A DNA stretch of 64,000 bases from Halorarius litoreus. GTDB lineage: Archaea > Halobacteriota > Halobacteria > Halobacteriales > Haloarculaceae. The notes under the pieces are model-generated. The model worked only from the letters and a program-made list of their open reading frames with translations. It made no database searches and had not been told where the DNA came from. Made by a program: the position numbers and the translations under genes. Numbering within the stretch: position 1 is the first letter of the stretch; the number at the start of each line of letters is the position of its first letter. The stretch lies in assembly GCF_024362405.1 (NCBI RefSeq), contig NZ_CP101454.1, forward strand, positions 744,001 to 808,000, given 5' to 3'. This document shows positions 8,571-17,479 of this stretch, piece after piece.

Positions 8571-10229
8571 ATGCCCCCAACAGGCGAGAGTATCGACGCC
8601 GATGCCGACCGCGACGTCGTCGTCGTCGGGTCGGGCGTCGGCGGACTGGCCGGGGCCATCACTGCAGCCGTCGAAGGCGACTGCTCGGTGACCGTCCTCG
8701 AGAAGGCGCCGGTACTCGGCGGGTCGAGTGGGCTCTCCGGCGCACAGCTGTGGGTGCCGGCGAACCACCACATGCAGGCGCGCGGCATCGACGACTCCGT
8801 CGAGCAGGCCGTCGAGTATCTCTGCGACCTCGCGGGGTCGTTCTACGAGAACCCCGAAGCGGCCCGCTGGCTAGCCGAACACGCCAGCGAGGCCATCACG
8901 TACTTCGAGGACGTCGCCGACCTGAACGTCCAGGTCATCGCCGGAATCCCGGACTACCACTCCCACTCGTCAGGGGCCAAGGACGAAGGCCGGTATCTCG
9001 AACCGCGACCCCTCGCCCGCGACGAGATACCCGCGTGGGCCGAATTGCCGGACTCCCCCCACCTTCCCGGTGGTGTCACCACGACGGAGATTCTGGAGTG
9101 GGGCGGGGCGCTCACGCCCGGTGCCTGGGACTGGGACGTGATTCAGCAGCGCCGCGACGACGGCATCGTGACGATGGGGACGGCGCTCATCGGCTACTTC
9201 CTCCGGGCGAGCGAGTCACACGACGTCGAGGTGCGGACCGACGCCGGCGTCACCGGGCTCCTGACCGAGGGCAACCGGGTCGTCGGCGTCGAAGTCGACG
9301 CGTCGGGAGCGACCGAGCGCATCCGCGCTCGCAACGGCGTCCTGCTCAACACCGGCGCGTACGACTGGAACGACGCGATGGTCGAGAACTTCGAGGGAAC
9401 CCCAGCCGAGGACGTCGTCTCGGCGGCGATTCCCACCGCGACCGGTGACGGCCTCCGCATGGCGGCACTCGAAGGCGCGAAGCTGGGCGTCTACCCGCCC
9501 GTCGGCGGCGCGAAGGGCTTCTTCGTCGCCGTCCCGGACCGGGAGTTCCTCGGCGCGCCGCTGTACCGCTACTGCTACCACGTCGGGCTCCCGCACGCGC
9601 TGGCGATAAACAGCGACGGCGAGCGCTTCTGTGACGAGTCGTTCTACCCGAAGCAAGCGGGGGAGTTCTACGACCCGACCGGCGAGTACGAGGAGTTCCC
9701 GTTCTACATGGTGTTCGACGAGACCTACCGGCAGACGTACGGCATCGGGAACTACCGCCCCGGCGCGGACTACCCCGACGAGTTCCTCGCGGGCTCGGCC
9801 GAGACGCTGGCCGACCTCGCGGCCCAACTCGACGTTCCTCCAGAGTCGCTCGAAGCGACCGTCGAGCGGTTCAACGGGTTCGCTCGCGATGGGGCCGACC
9901 CCGACTTCGGCCGTGGAGAGAACGACTGGGCGCACGTCTGGTGCGGCGACCCGGACCACGAACCCAACCCGAACATGGGGCCGCTGACCGAGCCGCCGTA
10001 CTACGCGGTGCGGCTGTACGTCGGGCTCTCGAGCATGAGCAACACGGGGCTGGTGACCGACCGCGCGGGCCGCGTCGAGAACTGGAACGACGAGGCCATC
10101 GACGGGCTGTACGCGACCGGGTCGGTCATGGCCCCGGTCGAGTGGGGCGTCGGCTACCAGAGCGGCCTGCAGAACGCCCGCTCGTTGACCTACGGCTATC
10201 TCGCCGGGCTGGAGATGGCCGAGAAATAA
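8571..10229 (+). CDS. KstD-like FAD-dependent dehydrogenase (fumarate reductase flavoprotein superfamily)
   Basis: 552-residue flavoprotein. The dinucleotide motif GSGVGG is at 20-25, followed by SVTVLEKAPVLGGSSGLSG, the usual FAD pattern of 3-ketosteroid-delta1-dehydrogenase and related enzymes. The C-terminus DGLYATGSVMAPVEWGVGYQ with SLTYGYLAG closing the FAD domain resembles KstD, including a Tyr near the position of the KstD catalytic Tyr. It starts two bases after the lplA stop, so it is in the same operon. Likely reaction: flavin-linked desaturation of a cyclic ketone or CoA-linked ring. KstD versus other members (fumarate, tricarballylate or urocanate reductase types) cannot be settled by eye. 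Confidence 0.75.
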   Translation: MPPTGESIDADADRDVVVVGSGVGGLAGAITAAVEGDCSVTVLEKAPVLGGSSGLSGAQLWVPANHHMQARGIDDSVEQAVEYLCDLAGSFYENPEAARWLAEHASEAITYFEDVADLNVQVIAGIPDYHSHSSGAKDEGRYLEPRPLARDEIPAWAELPDSPHLPGGVTTTEILEWGGALTPGAWDWDVIQQRRDDGIVTMGTALIGYFLRASESHDVEVRTDAGVTGLLTEGNRVVGVEVDASGATERIRARNGVLLNTGAYDWNDAMVENFEGTPAEDVVSAAIPTATGDGLRMAALEGAKLGVYPPVGGAKGFFVAVPDREFLGAPLYRYCYHVGLPHALAINSDGERFCDESFYPKQAGEFYDPTGEYEEFPFYMVFDETYRQTYGIGNYRPGADYPDEFLAGSAETLADLAAQLDVPPESLEATVERFNGFARDGADPDFGRGENDWAHVWCGDPDHEPNPNMGPLTEPPYYAVRLYVGLSSMSNTGLVTDRAGRVENWNDEAIDGLYATGSVMAPVEWGVGYQSGLQNARSLTYGYLAGLEMAEK

Positions 10230-10242
10230 TCGGGGTCGCCGT

Positions 10243-11418
10243 CTACTCGTTGTACGACCGCGGCAGCCCGAGCGAGTGCTGGCCGATGTGGTTGAGGATC
10301 ATCTCCTCGGAGACGGGGCCCGTGCGCTGGTGGCGGGCGACGCCCCACGCGGCGGAGACGCCCATCTCCGAGCTCGCGGACATCCCACCGAGCGTCGACA
10401 TCGCCGCCTCGCACGCCTCCCAGGCGGCCTTGCAGGCGAGGTAGTTCGCGATGTTGGAGACTTCACCCACGTCGCCGACCTGGTTGTCGTACTGCCAGGC
10501 GGCCTTGCGGAGGTCCGTGCGTGACGACTCCAGCTTCGCGTGCGCTTCGGCCAGCGGGTGCTGGATCGCCTGATGGGCGCCGATGGGCTCCGACCAGACC
10601 TCGCGGTCCTTGGCGTACTGGACTGCGGTGTCGAGCGCCTCCTTGCCGGCACCCCACCCAGAGAGCGCCGCGGTAATGCGCTCGACGTTCAGCATCCCGA
10701 AGATCTGGTACATCCCGTTGCCGACCTCGCCGAGCACTTGGTCCTCGTCGACGCGCAGGTCCTCGATGAACAGGTCGTACGTCGGCTCCGTGTAGTAGAT
10801 GTCGAGGGGAATCTCGCTGTACTCGATGCCGTCGGCCTCGGGGTCGACGATGAACATCGTGATGCCGTCGAACTTGCGGTCCACCTCGTCGAACGGCGTC
10901 GTGCGGGCGACGAGCAGGAGGTGGTCGGCGAACTCCATCCCCGAGATCCACTGCTTGCGGCCGTCGATGACGTACTCGTCGCCGTCCTTCTCGGCGAACG
11001 TGGAGATGCGCGAGGAGTTCAGCCCCGCGTCGGGCTCGGTCATCCCCAGCGCCCACACGTCCTCGCCGTGGGCGATGCCGGGGATGTATGTCTCCTTCTG
11101 TGCCTCGGTGCCGTTCTCGACGAGGCTGATGCCCCCGAAGACGGTGCTCATCGTGAAGCGGAACGTCGTCTCCCAGGCGTGGCCCTCACACAGCGCCTCC
11201 AGGATGACGACCGTGTCGAGTAGGTCGAGCCCCTGCCCACCGTACTCCTCGGGGAGGGGCGCACCGAACCAGCCCCCCTCGGCGAGGTCCTCGAAGATTT
11301 CTTCGGGCGGGCGCCGCTTCTCGTGGACGTCCTGCCAGTAGGCCTTGTCGTACTCCGCGGTGATATCTCGAACCGCACTCTGCATCATCTCGTGCTCCTT
11401 GCTCAGGCCGAACTCCAT
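10243..11418 (-). CDS. Acyl-CoA dehydrogenase
   Basis: 391-residue flavoprotein that introduces a 2,3-double bond into an acyl-CoA. Seen: an N-terminal helical domain with EEYGGQGLDLLD, the FAD/substrate motif ALGMTEPDAGLNSS in the middle and IDGRKQWISGMEFADHLLL after it. The C-terminal TGPVSEEMILNHIGQHSLG block (366-384) contains the Glu pair near the catalytic-base region. The start at 11418 is supported by a GATTAATAC box at about 11440-11450, giving a leaderless message. The 3' end faces the KstD-like gene. It acts with the adjacent acyl-CoA synthetase and hydratases; the chain type is unknown. Confidence 0.9.
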   Translation of the reverse strand: MEFGLSKEHEMMQSAVRDITAEYDKAYWQDVHEKRRPPEEIFEDLAEGGWFGAPLPEEYGGQGLDLLDTVVILEALCEGHAWETTFRFTMSTVFGGISLVENGTEAQKETYIPGIAHGEDVWALGMTEPDAGLNSSRISTFAEKDGDEYVIDGRKQWISGMEFADHLLLVARTTPFDEVDRKFDGITMFIVDPEADGIEYSEIPLDIYYTEPTYDLFIEDLRVDEDQVLGEVGNGMYQIFGMLNVERITAALSGWGAGKEALDTAVQYAKDREVWSEPIGAHQAIQHPLAEAHAKLESSRTDLRKAAWQYDNQVGDVGEVSNIANYLACKAAWEACEAAMSTLGGMSASSEMGVSAAWGVARHQRTGPVSEEMILNHIGQHSLGLPRSYNE

Positions 11419-11482
11419 CGTACCCGGACGTCGGTGGGCGGAGTATTAATCGTTGGCGTGGCCGGCGGCGCTGGAAGTCGGT

Positions 11483-13117
11483 TCAGACCTCCCGAACGCG
11501 CTCGTCGTCGTCGATGGGCCACTCCTCGATCTCCGCTCGAACGATCTTCCCCGTCGCCGACCGGCCGAACTCGTCGGCGTCGACGAACTTGATGTAGTGC
11601 GGGAGCTTGTACCGCGCGAGTTCGGCCTCGACGAGCGCCAGCAGCTCAGCTCGGAGTTCGTCGGGGTCCGCGACGTCGTGAACACCGACGATCGCACGGG
11701 GCACCTCCCCCCAGTCCGGGTCGTCGGCGCGCACGACGACGACCTCCTCGACGGCGTCGTGGGTGATGAGGATCTCCTCGAGCTCCGCGGGATAGACGTT
11801 CTCTCCACCGGGTTTGATGAGGTACTTCCGGCGGCTGACGAACGAGTAGGTGCCGTCGCCGTGGCGCTCGAACACGTCGCCCGTCCGGAACCACCCGTCG
11901 CGGAAGTCCTCGCCGTTCGCCTCGGGGTTGCGGATGTAGCCGCTACACAGCGACGGCCCACGCACGGCCATCTCGGCCTCCTCGGCGTCGCTGTCGTTCC
12001 AGCGCTCGTCGATGAACTTCACGTCGATGAGCGACGTCTCATGTTTCCGGAGCGTCTCCTTGTCGGGTGCGACACCGACCGGGATCTTGCTCCCGGAGGC
12101 GGCGTGACCGTCCTCGGCGGCGCCGTAGGTGTTCTGGAACGGCGCGTCGAACAGTTCGGTGATGCGCTTGATGCGCTCGGGTTCGATCATGTCCGGGAGC
12201 GCGCCCATGGTCCGAATCTCGGGGAAGTCGTCGGGACCGAGCCCCCGCTCCTCGACGTGGTCGGCGAGGCGTTCGACGACGCCGGGCACGAGGAACAGCC
12301 AGCTGATCGGACGGTCGGAATCGAGCACGACGTCGGTGATGCGCTCGGGGGCGAAGCCGTCGATGGGGTAGAACGTCCCGCAGTGGACGGCAGTGAGCCC
12401 GATCCAGGTGACACCCGCGGGGTGAAACATCGGTCCCCACGCCGGGTAGTTGTCGCCGCGTTCGAGCCCGTAGTCGATGGTGATCTGCACCACGCGGCTC
12501 AGGATGGCGCGGTGACTGACGACGACGCCTTTGGGTAGCCCGGTGGTTCCCGAGGTGTTGAGGACGGCGAAGCCCTGTTCGGGGTCGACCCGGTCGTCGG
12601 GCAGGGGGTCGGTCGCCGCCCCCGCGTCGACGAGCGCGTCGTAGGCGACGTCGCCGTCACCGTCGTAGCCGACGAGTTCGGGCGTCGCCTCGCCGTCGGC
12701 GACGGCCCAGTCGGCCTGTTCGGTGAAGCGCTCGGAGACGAACAGTACGTCGGCGGTCACGAGGTCCGCACAGTGGACGAGCTCCTCGCGTTCGAGCCGC
12801 CAGTTCAGCGTCGCCAGCAGACAGCCGAGCTTCGCACAGGCGTACGCGAGCGTGACCGTCTCCCCACGGTTCTCCGAGAGGACGGCGACGGTCGACTCGC
12901 CGGGGACGTACCCCCGGTCGCGCAGCGCGTTCGCGAGGCGGTCCGAGCGGGCATCGAGTTCGGCGTAGGTGAGCGCCGTCGAGCCGTCGTCGACGGCGAG
13001 GCGGTCGGGGTACATCCGCGCGGACTTGCGGAGCTGGTCGCCGAGCGTAAAGGAGCGGGTCTGCCGGACGAACGCCTCCGTGTCGTCGAGGCCGAGGTCG
13101 AAGTTGAACTCTGTCAT
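11483..13117 (-). CDS. AMP-forming acyl-CoA synthetase (first of a paralogous pair)
   Basis: 544-residue ANL-superfamily ligase that activates a carboxylic acid to its CoA thioester via an acyl-AMP. The A3 loop NTSGTTGLPKGVVVSH, the A8-type motif FRTGDVFERHGDGTYSFVSR and the A10 Lys in GRSATGKIVR are all present. It begins nine bases after the SnoaL-like gene stop, so both are probably one transcript, and precedes the acyl-CoA dehydrogenase by 64 bases. The enzyme at 18.3 kb is a close paralogue (same length, same N-terminal FNFDLG and C-terminal ERVREV). The aliphatic, aromatic or steroid nature of the acid is not evident. Confidence 0.92.
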   Translation of the reverse strand: MTEFNFDLGLDDTEAFVRQTRSFTLGDQLRKSARMYPDRLAVDDGSTALTYAELDARSDRLANALRDRGYVPGESTVAVLSENRGETVTLAYACAKLGCLLATLNWRLEREELVHCADLVTADVLFVSERFTEQADWAVADGEATPELVGYDGDGDVAYDALVDAGAATDPLPDDRVDPEQGFAVLNTSGTTGLPKGVVVSHRAILSRVVQITIDYGLERGDNYPAWGPMFHPAGVTWIGLTAVHCGTFYPIDGFAPERITDVVLDSDRPISWLFLVPGVVERLADHVEERGLGPDDFPEIRTMGALPDMIEPERIKRITELFDAPFQNTYGAAEDGHAASGSKIPVGVAPDKETLRKHETSLIDVKFIDERWNDSDAEEAEMAVRGPSLCSGYIRNPEANGEDFRDGWFRTGDVFERHGDGTYSFVSRRKYLIKPGGENVYPAELEEILITHDAVEEVVVVRADDPDWGEVPRAIVGVHDVADPDELRAELLALVEAELARYKLPHYIKFVDADEFGRSATGKIVRAEIEEWPIDDDERVREV

Positions 13118-13126
13118 GAGGGGAGT

Positions 13127-13543
13127 TCAGGTGTGGTAGCCGGCGGTGTCGTAGCCGATGCCCATGTCCATCCTGGAAATCTTCCACGTGCCGTCGATAC
13201 GGCGGTACTCGTCCTCGTACCAGCCCATGACGTGGCCCGACCTGCCGTCGGGGGCGACGTAGAAGACGAGCATGTACCACTTGCCAGTGGCTTCGTCGCC
13301 GTCGACCTCGATCTCGGGCATCTGGACGGTGTGGAGGCTGAACTGGTACTCGACGTGGTCCCGCCAGTACTCGTACACCTCCTGGGCGCCGTGTTTGTCG
13401 CCGGTTCGGTACTTCACGACCGCGTCTTCGGTGAAGATGTCGTGGGCGCGTTCGAAGTCCTCGTAGTCGAGGGCGCGACTGTACGCCCCTCGTAGCTCGT
13501 GGATTTCGTGGCGGTCGAGCAGCTCACGTGCTAGGTCACTCAT
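13127..13543 (-). CDS. SnoaL-like/NTF2-fold protein
   Basis: 138-residue alpha+beta cone-fold protein of the nuclear transport factor 2/SnoaL/ketosteroid-isomerase superfamily. Seen: HEIHELRGAYSRALDYEDF, FTEDAVVKYRTGDKHGAQ and MGWYEDEYRRIDGTWKIS, the standard order of helices and sheet. Family members act as cyclases, dehydratases, isomerases or small-subunit-like binding proteins, so the reaction is open. The ATG at 13543 lies about 26 nt from a GTGTTTATG box (13567-13576), giving a leaderless start. It leads the acyl-CoA synthetase operon. A close paralogue sits at 62.9 kb beside the amidohydrolase. Confidence 0.8.
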   Translation of the reverse strand: MSDLARELLDRHEIHELRGAYSRALDYEDFERAHDIFTEDAVVKYRTGDKHGAQEVYEYWRDHVEYQFSLHTVQMPEIEVDGDEATGKWYMLVFYVAPDGRSGHVMGWYEDEYRRIDGTWKISRMDMGIGYDTAGYHT

Positions 13544-13596
13544 AGCTCGAATAGCTCTCGACACGGGCATAAACACTTCGCCGCGGGGCTCAGTCG

Positions 13597-14808
13597 CTAG
13601 CTGACGACGCGAATCGGGAGCCGCCGCGGGCCGTAGATCTCGGAGCTGACGAACGGGTCGATCTCGTCCGTGGCCACCTCCCAGTCGTCGACGCGGTCGA
13701 GGAACTTCTCGAAGAACACCCGCGCCTCCATGTCCGCCAGCGGGGCGCCGAGACAGTAGTGGATGCCCTTGCCGAACGGGATGGGCTCTTTCGTGTACTC
13801 CCGGAACGGGTCGAACTGGTCGGGGTTCTCGAACACGTCCGGGTCCCGGTTGGCGGCGCTGAGCCAGCCCACGACGCGCTGTCCCTCCTCGATTCTCACG
13901 CCCGCGATTTCGGTGTCGCTGGTCGCGATGCGCTTGCCGGGCATCACCGGTGACCGGTACCGGAGTACCTCCTTGAGCGCGTCCATCAGTGGTATCTCGC
14001 CGCTCTGGAGTTCGTCGATGACGTCCTCCTCCTCGAACGTCCAGACGGCGTTCGCGAGATACTGCGTCGTGGTGACGTTGCCGGCGATGAGCAGCATCGA
14101 GAGGTTCGCGAGGACGTTGCTCCGGTCGACCAGCTCGGAGTCGCGCTCGCCCCGGATATGGTTCATGATGATGTCCTCCGTCGGGCTCGCTTCCCGGCGG
14201 TCGATCTCGGCGTCGAACAGCTCCTGGAGTTCACCCATGGCCGTGGCCTGTTTCTCCTCAAGGGCCGCGAACGCCTCGGGACTGTTCTCCGACGGGGCGG
14301 TCGCGAGCGTCGCCGACCACTTGCGGAACGTCTCCATCTTCTCCGAGGGAACGTTCAGCAGCTCCGCGATGATGAGGATGGGCAGCGGCTTGGCGAACTC
14401 CTCGACGAAGTCGATGTGGTCGTCGCCCTGGAGTGCCCTGTCGAGCAGTTCGTCGACCCGCGCTTTGATCTTCGGCTCGTACACCTCCTTGAGGAACCCC
14501 GGCTGGAAGTAGTCCTGGGCCATCCCCCGCAGTTCGGAGTGGATCGGCTCGTCGGTGCTCAGAAGCGAGCCGTTGATGTACGAGGTGTTCCGCCGGGTGA
14601 ACCGCTCGTGTTGCGTGATGGACTCCACGACCGCGTCGTAGCCGACGACGTCGTAGGTGTCGCGCCGCGGGTCGTACCGCAACGGTGCTTCGTCGCGGAT
14701 CTCCTTGAAGAACGGATACGGGTCCAGCTGCCCCTCCCGACTCGCGATCTCGTGGGGAATCCACGGTTTCTCACCGCCAGCCTCGCCTCGCTCATCAGTT
14801 TGTGACAT
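13597..14808 (-). CDS. Cytochrome P450
   Basis: 403-residue soluble P450. The ExxR motif is KEVLRYRSP and the heme loop is PFGKGIHYCLG with ligand Cys352. The I-helix reads LLIAGNVTTTQ: the Glu or Asp that normally precedes the catalytic Thr is Val, a feature shared with the P450 at 16.2 kb. The ATG at 14808 follows a GATTTATTACC box (14831-14841), giving a leaderless start. The stop is a TAG inside CTAG. No ferredoxin or reductase partner is encoded nearby. Expected role: hydroxylation of a hydrophobic pathway intermediate; the substrate is unknown. Confidence 0.93.
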   Translation of the reverse strand: MSQTDERGEAGGEKPWIPHEIASREGQLDPYPFFKEIRDEAPLRYDPRRDTYDVVGYDAVVESITQHERFTRRNTSYINGSLLSTDEPIHSELRGMAQDYFQPGFLKEVYEPKIKARVDELLDRALQGDDHIDFVEEFAKPLPILIIAELLNVPSEKMETFRKWSATLATAPSENSPEAFAALEEKQATAMGELQELFDAEIDRREASPTEDIIMNHIRGERDSELVDRSNVLANLSMLLIAGNVTTTQYLANAVWTFEEEDVIDELQSGEIPLMDALKEVLRYRSPVMPGKRIATSDTEIAGVRIEEGQRVVGWLSAANRDPDVFENPDQFDPFREYTKEPIPFGKGIHYCLGAPLADMEARVFFEKFLDRVDDWEVATDEIDPFVSSEIYGPRRLPIRVVS

Positions 14809-14894
14809 GCCAACATACTCACAACAGGACGGTAATAAATCTACTTCCCAGGTGTCAACGCCGGGGAAAACCAGCCGTACACGCGCCGGAACCG

Positions 14895-14937
14895 CCCCAC
14901 GAGGGTCGGCTAGAACCACCCCACCAGGCTCGGCTAG
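14895..14937. repeat. Two imperfect direct copies with 24-base period in the P450/MFS divergent promoter region
   Basis: CCCCACGAGGGTCGGCTAG (14895-14913) is followed by CCCCACCAGGCTCGGCTAG (14919-14937), differing at two positions. Each copy ends in CTAG. They lie between the divergent start codons at 14808 and 14999, upstream of both TATA boxes, where a paired operator would be expected. Function is inferred from position only. Confidence 0.5.
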
Positions 14938-14998
14938 GTGCACGGGTGGGCACCGAGACGTGCGACTCTTTTATATCTCGTCGACGAGGTATCAGCCC

Positions 14999-16177
14999 GT
15001 GGCATCCGACACGGGCGACGGTCGGCGGCGCACGCTGTACGCCCTCGCCAGTGGGAACTTCGCGCAGTTCGGCACGCGAATCCTCATCAGCGCGCTCGTG
15101 CCGTTCATCCTGCTCGAGTTCGAGACGACGAAAGCCGGCATCGGGCTGGCGCTGACCGGCATGTGGGCCATCTACGCCCTCTGTCAGTTTCCCAGCGGCA
15201 TCCTCGCCGACCAGTACGGGGAACGCCAACTGCTGTTGCTCGGGTTGACTGGCGCGACCGCGGGGCTCGTGTTCGTCGCCCTCGCGCCGTCGCTCGTCGC
15301 CTTCGCCCTGTGTCTGCTCCTCCTCGGTGCCGGCGCCGGGCTGTACTACCCGCCCGCGTCGGTTCTCGTCACCCGACTGTACGAGGACCACGGGAGTTCG
15401 ATCAGCATCCTCGCCGCCTTCGGGACGCTCGCGGGACTGGTCTACCCCGCCATCGGCGGGCTGGCCGCAGAGCACTTCGGCTGGCGCCCCGTCCTCGCGC
15501 TGGCGGCGCTGTTCACCGTCGGCGTCATCGGCACCATCGCGAGGGTCGTCCCGCGCGTTCCGCCGGTCAACGACGACGGCCTTCGCGACAGCATCAAGCT
15601 CACCGAGTACCGGAACCTCCTCACTCGGCCACCGCTGCTGTACACCATCGTCCTGGCGATCACGTTCATCTTCACGTTCCAGGGGCTCTCGTCGTTTTAT
15701 CCGACGTTTCTCGTCGAGTACCACGGCATCGACCGCGGCATCGCGGGCGCGATACTCGGCGGCGTCCTCGGCGTCTCGTCGGTCGCCCAGCCCATCGCGG
15801 GCCGGCTCTCCGATACGTTCTCACGGGACAGCGCGCTCGTCGTGAGCATCGCGCTCATCGTCACCAGCCTCGCCGTGTTGCTCGGCGTGCAGTCGGTCGT
15901 CGGTGCGATGGTCGGGTCGTTCGTCCTCGGCACGGGACTCTCCTTTCCCGGCCCGTTACAGGCACGCTTCATCGACCGGCTCGACGAAGCCGAACGCGGC
16001 TACGGCTTCGGGCTCGTCCGGACGGTCTACATGTTCGGTGGCGCCTCGGGCAGCGTCGTCGTCGGGACGCTCGCCGACACGAGCGGCTGGGTCACTGCCT
16101 ACGGCGTCGTCGCCGCCTGTCTCGTCGGCTGTCTCGTGCTGTTCGGCGTGAACCGCCTGGGCGCGTTCGACCTCTAG
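14999..16177 (+). CDS. Major facilitator superfamily transporter
   Basis: 392-residue membrane protein with about twelve hydrophobic segments. The MFS motif between helices 2 and 3 is present as FPSGILADQYGERQLLL, and its half-repeat as QPIAGRLSDTFSRDSALV. The GTG start at 14999 lies about 26 nt from a CTTTTATATC box (14968-14977) and behind a short GAGGT, giving a leaderless or nearly leaderless start. It is divergent from one P450 and convergent with another, overlapping its stop codon within a shared CTAG. Probable efflux or uptake of a small organic compound; the direction and cargo are unknown. Confidence 0.9.
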   Translation: MASDTGDGRRRTLYALASGNFAQFGTRILISALVPFILLEFETTKAGIGLALTGMWAIYALCQFPSGILADQYGERQLLLLGLTGATAGLVFVALAPSLVAFALCLLLLGAGAGLYYPPASVLVTRLYEDHGSSISILAAFGTLAGLVYPAIGGLAAEHFGWRPVLALAALFTVGVIGTIARVVPRVPPVNDDGLRDSIKLTEYRNLLTRPPLLYTIVLAITFIFTFQGLSSFYPTFLVEYHGIDRGIAGAILGGVLGVSSVAQPIAGRLSDTFSRDSALVVSIALIVTSLAVLLGVQSVVGAMVGSFVLGTGLSFPGPLQARFIDRLDEAERGYGFGLVRTVYMFGGASGSVVVGTLADTSGWVTAYGVVAACLVGCLVLFGVNRLGAFDL

Positions 16178-17367
16178 GTCCGGAGCGTGACCGGCAGTTC
16201 GGCGGCGCCGTAGATCTCGGGGCTGAAGTACGGCGTGATCTCGTCGGTCGCGAGCGTCGCCCCGTCGATGCGGTCCAGCAGTTCGGTGAACAGCGTCTGC
16301 GCCTCCAGGTTCGCCAGCGGCGCACCCAGACAGTAGTGGATGCCCTTGCCGAACGGGATGGGCGTCTCGTCGTAGCTCCGGGTGGGGTCGAACTCGTCGG
16401 GGTTCTCGAACACCGCCTCGTCGCGGTTCGCAGAGCTGAGCCAGCCGGTGACGAGCGAACCTTCCGGAACCTCGACGCCACCGAGTTCGGTGTCCTCGCG
16501 GGCGATACGCTTCTGTGGCATCACCGGCGTCCGGTACCTGAGCACCTCCTCGAGCGCGTCTCCGAGGTCGACCGTCTCGCCCTGGAGTTCCGGGATGGTC
16601 CCCTCCTCGATGAACGTCCAGAGCGCACTCGTCATGTACGCCGTCGTCGTCACGTTGCCGGCGACGAGTAGCATCCCACAGCACGCGACGGTGTTCTCCC
16701 GCTCGATGTGTTCGTACGCCGATTCGGCCTGGACGAACTTCGTGATGAGGTCGTCTTTCGGCTCGTCCTCGCGGCGTTCGATGGCGTCCCTGAAGAAGTC
16801 GTTGAGGCTGTCGATGGCCGCCAGCATCCGCTCCTGGACGTCCTGTTTCGCCGCCTCGGTCGGCTCCGTGGGGGCGCCGATGAGCGCGGTCGACCACTCC
16901 CGGAACGTGTCCAGCTTCTCGGACGGAACGCCCAGCATCTCCGCGATGACGAGAATCGGGAGCGGTTTCGCCACCGCCTCCACGAAGTCGAACGGGCCGT
17001 CTCTGGCGACCGCCTCGTCGACGAGCCGCTCGACGTGTCGCTCGACGGCCGGGCCGTAGTGCTCCTGAACATACGACGGGCGGAAGTAGTTCTCGGCCAT
17101 GCTCCGCAGGTCCGTGTGGATGGGTGGGTCGCGGCTCATCCACGCGCCGTCGAGAAACGAGGTCCCCTCCTTGCCGAACCGCTCGTACTCGACGCTCAGT
17201 TCGACGACCTCGTCGTAGTGGAACGCGTCGTACGTGCCACGGGCATCGTCGTACCGGACCGCCCCCTGCGCTCGCATCTCCCTGAACCACGGATACGGGT
17301 CGAGCTGGCGCGCTTTCGTCGCCAGCTCGCCGGGCATGACCGCCAGCGCCCTGCTATCGTCTCCCAT
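16174..17367 (-). CDS. Cytochrome P450 (paralogue of the 13.6 kb gene)
   Basis: 397-residue soluble P450. The ExxR motif is EEVLRYRTP and the heme loop PFGKGIHYCLG gives Cys346. The I-helix reads LLVAGNVTTTAY, again with Val in place of the usual acidic residue. Much of the sequence runs parallel to the 13.6 kb P450 (KPLPILVIAEMLGVPSEK, ANRDEAVFENPDEFDP), so the two are recent paralogues. The ATG at 17367 starts at the conserved N-terminal region; a clear TATA box was not found. The stop TAG is shared in CTAG with the converging MFS gene. Confidence 0.92.
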   Translation of the reverse strand: MGDDSRALAVMPGELATKARQLDPYPWFREMRAQGAVRYDDARGTYDAFHYDEVVELSVEYERFGKEGTSFLDGAWMSRDPPIHTDLRSMAENYFRPSYVQEHYGPAVERHVERLVDEAVARDGPFDFVEAVAKPLPILVIAEMLGVPSEKLDTFREWSTALIGAPTEPTEAAKQDVQERMLAAIDSLNDFFRDAIERREDEPKDDLITKFVQAESAYEHIERENTVACCGMLLVAGNVTTTAYMTSALWTFIEEGTIPELQGETVDLGDALEEVLRYRTPVMPQKRIAREDTELGGVEVPEGSLVTGWLSSANRDEAVFENPDEFDPTRSYDETPIPFGKGIHYCLGAPLANLEAQTLFTELLDRIDGATLATDEITPYFSPEIYGAAELPVTLRT

Positions 17368-17479
17368 ACCCGAACTCGCTCCGCAGCTGTCATCAACGTA
17401 CCGGCGAGGGGGACGCTGCCGACGGCCCGCCGCATCTAGGTCGGGGAACTGGCAAGTAACTCCCCGCGGATGGACCGGT

